Source: Hymenobacter jeongseonensis
GTDB lineage: Bacteria > Bacteroidota > Bacteroidia > Cytophagales > Hymenobacteraceae
Assembly (NCBI RefSeq): GCF_015694725.1
Contig: NZ_JADQDQ010000010.1
Location: 1-64,000, forward strand
Direction of reading: 5' to 3'
Length of the DNA: 64,000 nt
Part shown: positions 60,978 to 64,000 of the stretch, one piece after another
Layout of the letters: every line of letters starts with the position of its first letter
How positions within the stretch are numbered: position 1 is the stretch's first letter
Made by a program: the position numbers and the translations under genes
Notes under the pieces: generated by a model
Told to the model about the DNA's origin: nothing
Seen by the model: only the letters and a program-made list of their open reading frames with translations
Databases searched by the model: none

Positions 60978-61021
60978 CACAGCAAAAAGCTCGTCCCAAA
61001 CAGGACGAGCTTTTTGCTGTG
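60978..61021. terminator. Orphan perfect 19-bp hairpin with T-run
   Basis: 60978-60996 pairs perfectly with 61003-61021; the loop has 6 nt. It looks like a bidirectional terminator, yet the downstream giant gene already has its own at 61221-61259. It may end an unrecognised short transcript. Confidence 0.7.
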
Positions 61022-61220
61022 TGAATAAGAAATCAAAAGTCTTTAGCCCTATAAGCGTTACATACAAACCAGCATCAACCTTCCGTTTTGGTGCTAAAAA
61101 TCCAACCGCATACCCTCAGCAGAATGCGTGGATTTAGACCTCGACAATAGGATTACGGCTCTTCAGTTTAGAACGCTATTTCATACAAGCAATGGCAACG
61201 TTGCCCGTGCGCATACAGGC

Positions 61221-61259
61221 ACAAAAAAGCCCTTCCCGGAGGGGGAAGGGCTTTTTTGT
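61221..61259. terminator. Terminator of the second giant gene
   Basis: ACAAAAAAGCCCTTCCC pairs with 61243-61259 around a 5-nt loop, just downstream of the minus-strand gene ending at 61285. Confidence 0.88.
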
Positions 61260-61279
61260 AGGCGCCGGTTCGTCGGCGT

Positions 61280-61857
61280 GGGCCTTATTCTTTAATCAGG
61301 CGCTTGGTCAGGTTAATCATCTGCCCGCCGTGCTGGCCGCGCACCAGCACCGTGTAGGTGCCGCTGGCGAGGGTCTGCAGCTCCAGGGCGTGGGCCAGGC
61401 CCGCGTTGAGCGTGGCGCCCAGCACCACCCGGCCCGTGGCGTCGAGCAGGCTCACCTGGTAGGTGCCCGCGGGCAGCTGGCTCAGGTCCAGCGTGGTCGC
61501 GGCGGTGGCCGGGTTCGGGAACACGCTAATGGCTGGGGTCGACGCCAGCGCTTTGGTGAAGGTCACCGTGCGGACGGGCGAGTACGTGGCCGTGCCGTCG
61601 AAGTCCACCTGGCGCAGGCGGTAGTACACCAGGCCCGCGGCTTTCGGGCCGATGCCCGCGTCGGTCAGCGCATACGCCGTGGCGCTGGAGGTGCTGCCCT
61701 GGCCTTGGACCTGGCCAATCGTGATGAAGTCCTTCCCATTGAGGCTGCGCTCTACATCAAAGAAGTCGTTGTTCTTCTCCGAGGCCGTGCGCCAGGTCAG
61801 CTGCGCGTCCACGTTCTTCACCGCTTGCGCTGTGAACACCGTCAGCTCCACCGGCAG
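61280..61857. repeat. 3' segment shared with the first giant gene (copy 2)
   Basis: Partner of 52155-52732, same orientation, about 96% identical. Confidence 0.85.
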
Positions 61858-64000
61858 GGGGGTAACCCCAAGGGCGATGTTGAACGGTACCACGTTGATG
61901 CCACCGAACAAGTCTACCGTTGTGATGGAGACCGGAATGGTGCGGCCGGCAATGGGCAGCAGGTTGCGGTCAACCACCGTGAACAGCCCCGTCTCCGAGG
62001 TGTAGCGGATGCCCACCGTGGCCAGCAGGGTCGAATCGGCCTCGCTCAACTTGCCAAAGCGGATGCCATTTTCTACCAAGCCAGCGGCGAGCGTGCCGTC
62101 AGCCTTGTAGATGAGGCCGGCCGTGTTGTACGTCGCCGTATTCGGGTCGATGCCGTAGGCAACAACGTCACCGTTCTGGTACGGGTTGGCATTGCCGCCC
62201 TTCATCGGAGTGGCCGTGTAGACGGAGTTCAGGTCCTGACCTACAGGGATGGTGTAGATGGCCGGGGCCGAGGTGGCGCCAGCGTTATCCAGCACCGTGT
62301 AGGTAAAGAAGGCATTGCCAACGAAGCCACTGGCTGGATTGAACTCCAGCTTGGCTATGTCACCAACTGCAATCACTTGGTTCACCGATACGGGAGTACC
62401 GTTCAGGCTCAGCACGCCTTGAGCGGCGGTGGGGATGGTCGTGATGGCGTAGGAGGCAATGGTTGCGTTGCCATCAGCATCGGTGCCACTCAGCGAGGAG
62501 ATGGCCTGCGCGATGGCGGTGTTGCCCTCGGGCCCGAACAGCACGTTGGTGACAGCATTGGCTACGGGAGCAATGTTGCCGTTGTACGTAGTGAACGTGG
62601 CTTGGTCGTTGGTCAAGCCAGTAGCGGTCTGGGCGCGCGTCGTCGTGATGCTGGACGTCACATCGTAGGAAGTTGCGAAGCCTGCAGGAGCGTTGAAAGT
62701 GATGGTGTTGATTTCCTGGCTGTTTACGCCAGCGCCCAAGGTTCCCAACGAGTAGGTAATCGTAGTACCAGAGATGGTGCCATTCGGGGCCACAATATTA
62801 GTAGCACCTGCGGGCAGGGTCACCTTCTGCACTGCATTGAGCGCCGAGTTCGGGCCATTGTTCAACGCTACTACCGAGTAGGTAACCAATTCGCCGGGCT
62901 GAGCAGCCGCGGGACCGGTCACGCTAGTGGTTACGTCGGTACGCACATTTACTGTTGTCCCGTTGGTGTCCACGTTGTTAGCGTCAGTGGGGTCCGACTG
63001 GTCTCCGGATACTACACCGCGGGTGGAAACAGCCACGCCAGGAGCGGTAATTACGAAGGAGTTAACAACTGAAGCACCATCCGCGAGTACTGCCAGCGTT
63101 GGGAAGGTCACCACTCCGGTAACGGCATCGTACGTACCGCCGTTGGTGATATTCCCAACGATGAGGCCCGGCTGCAGCGCAACACGCTGCACGACGTTGA
63201 TAGCATCAACTGTACTGGTAACCAAGTTGGTGGACGTAACGGTGATAGTCAGCGCTTCGCCACCGGCAACGGTATTGGGGCTGGTGTCAATCACCATTCT
63301 CAAGTTGGCCAAGCCGGTGGTGGCTGGCAGCACAGTGGTCACCACGCCGGCGCTGTTATTGGCGTAGCTGCTTTCTTCCGAAGTCGTGCTGGCCGTTGCT
63401 ACGGCGTACAAGGTTGTGAAAGAAGCCGGTACCACGAAGCGAATCTGGTTGCTAATGGCGCCGTTGGCACCAATCTCCTGGTCATCAGCGTCAAAGGTGA
63501 CGATACCCGTGGCGGCGTTGTAGGTGCCGTTCGTGGCCGATACTCCGGTGAGTCCGGTGGGCAGCTGCACCCGAACCTGGGAAGCAATGGCGGTAACTGT
63601 GCCATTGTTAATCGAAGACACGTAGTACACTGCTTCGTTGCCTTGCACAACCGTGGCGGGGCCGTTGATGGCTACCACGACGTCGGCAACTCCAGCGGCG
63701 GCCGTCGTCACCTTGGCGGTGTTGTTGGCTACCACATTGTCGATGGTCGTCGAAGTCACCGAAGCAATGTTGGTGAACGTAGCGATGTTGGGAGTGATGT
63801 ACTCAATCGTATTGGCCACGCTGATTCCGTTGAGCAAAGTGGCGCTGGCCGGGAAGGTTACGAGGCCGCTGATGGCGTCATACGTACCACCGCCCGAGAC
63901 CACCACACCGGTCAGGCCGGCGGGGATGGATACGGCCGTGGCTACGTTGGTTGCCGTGGCGGGGCCGTTGTTGGTCGTGGTCACGGTGTAGGTAGCAGGC
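61285..64000 (-). CDS. Giant T9SS surface protein, partial (5' end beyond window)
   Basis: At least 904 residues are present and the frame is still open at 64000, so the N-terminus is missing. Visible from N to C: DUF11-type repeats (TTNNGPATATNVATAV; YVSSINNGTVTAIASQV; YSVVALNNGPNSALNAVQ), a cadherin-like segment (LSGTDADGNATIASYAI, FTYTVLDNAGATSAPA), then LTVFTAQAVKNVDAQLTW and the T9SS sorting domain ending NLTKRLIKE. It is a paralogue of the 2,804-residue neighbour and is expected to be exported to the surface in the same way. Its last 190 codons are nearly identical to those of the neighbour. Confidence 0.9.
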   Translation of the reverse strand, partial: PATYTVTTTNNGPATATNVATAVSIPAGLTGVVVSGGGTYDAISGLVTFPASATLLNGISVANTIEYITPNIATFTNIASVTSTTIDNVVANNTAKVTTAAAGVADVVVAINGPATVVQGNEAVYYVSSINNGTVTAIASQVRVQLPTGLTGVSATNGTYNAATGIVTFDADDQEIGANGAISNQIRFVVPASFTTLYAVATASTTSEESSYANNSAGVVTTVLPATTGLANLRMVIDTSPNTVAGGEALTITVTSTNLVTSTVDAINVVQRVALQPGLIVGNITNGGTYDAVTGVVTFPTLAVLADGASVVNSFVITAPGVAVSTRGVVSGDQSDPTDANNVDTNGTTVNVRTDVTTSVTGPAAAQPGELVTYSVVALNNGPNSALNAVQKVTLPAGATNIVAPNGTISGTTITYSLGTLGAGVNSQEINTITFNAPAGFATSYDVTSSITTTRAQTATGLTNDQATFTTYNGNIAPVANAVTNVLFGPEGNTAIAQAISSLSGTDADGNATIASYAITTIPTAAQGVLSLNGTPVSVNQVIAVGDIAKLEFNPASGFVGNAFFTYTVLDNAGATSAPAIYTIPVGQDLNSVYTATPMKGGNANPYQNGDVVAYGIDPNTATYNTAGLIYKADGTLAAGLVENGIRFGKLSEADSTLLATVGIRYTSETGLFTVVDRNLLPIAGRTIPVSITTVDLFGGINVVPFNIALGVTPLPVELTVFTAQAVKNVDAQLTWRTASEKNNDFFDVERSLNGKDFITIGQVQGQGSTSSATAYALTDAGIGPKAAGLVYYRLRQVDFDGTATYSPVRTVTFTKALASTPAISVFPNPATAATTLDLSQLPAGTYQVSLLDATGRVVLGATLNAGLAHALELQTLASGTYTVLVRGQHGGQMINLTKRLIKE

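Larger units (their letters stand above)
60575..61279. other. AT-rich region between the two giant genes
   Basis: About 700 bp. From 60,575 to 60,975 the sequence is strongly AT-rich and must hold the promoter of the minus-strand giant gene; CAACTTTG close to the start differs by one base from TAnnTTTG. Two hairpins follow (60978-61021 and 61221-61259). No coding frame is convincing. Confidence 0.6.

Noticed and set aside
61192..63072. 626-codon plus-strand frame opposite the second giant gene
   Set aside because: It is repetitive and antisense to DUF11 repeats and a T9SS domain and has no signal or domain of its own.

Overview
The window reads as a chromosomal segment of a GC-rich Bacteroidota, most likely a Hymenobacter-like member of the Cytophagales. 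The evidence is: four proteins with type IX secretion (T9SS) C-terminal sorting domains, the Bacteroidota gene order rpmG - DUF4295 - ftsY, promoters of the TAnnTTTG type close to start codons, and a metal-Asp type HemB. No rRNA, CRISPR array or phage module is visible.

Bases 1-8,900 are accessory DNA that ends at the 3' end of a tRNA-Asn gene. The first part (131-3,394) is bracketed by two copies of a phased 11-bp dyad array (GTTTNNNAAAC, about 26-27 bp apart). It carries a TlpA-like lipoprotein, a Fic toxin with a convergent, overlapping SxxxEN antitoxin, and a serine resolvase whose start codon abuts the right-hand array. The second part (about 3,458-8,830) is the most unusual region. Nine copies of an intergenic element (consensus GTTCACNNAAACGGT, then 8-10 nt, then AAACGAGC), all in one orientation, alternate with exactly one gene each, while the genes themselves point in either direction. 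At least five copies sit in imperfect hairpins. This is the layout of a mobile gene-cassette array, but the element does not have the classical attC boxes and no integron integrase is in the window.

From about 9,100 to 52,000 the DNA is mostly ordinary chromosome: a degenerate Rieske-like lipoprotein, 3-hydroxyacyl-CoA dehydrogenase, ftsY, DUF4295, rpmG, an aminopeptidase P gene lying between rpmG and rpmB, ornithine aminotransferase, hemB, transporters (APC permease, tandem CDF pair, aquaporin), several hydrolases, a secreted M4 protease, HMG-CoA reductase, homogentisate dioxygenase, an S41 protease, ruvX, def, a Kelch protein, a patatin/beta-barrel fusion and a thioredoxin-reductase-like flavoprotein. 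Most are single-gene units, frequently convergent and separated by bidirectional hairpin terminators.

Bases 52,100-64,000 hold two giant T9SS surface proteins on the minus strand: one of 2,804 residues (DUF11/cadherin-like repeats, an SdrB-like module, a beta-helix region) and one running off the right edge. Their 3' ends are about 96% identical over roughly 575 bp, including the sorting domain, which suggests recent duplication or gene conversion. Start codons were moved downstream of the longest possible frame where a signal peptide, promoter or family length demanded it.
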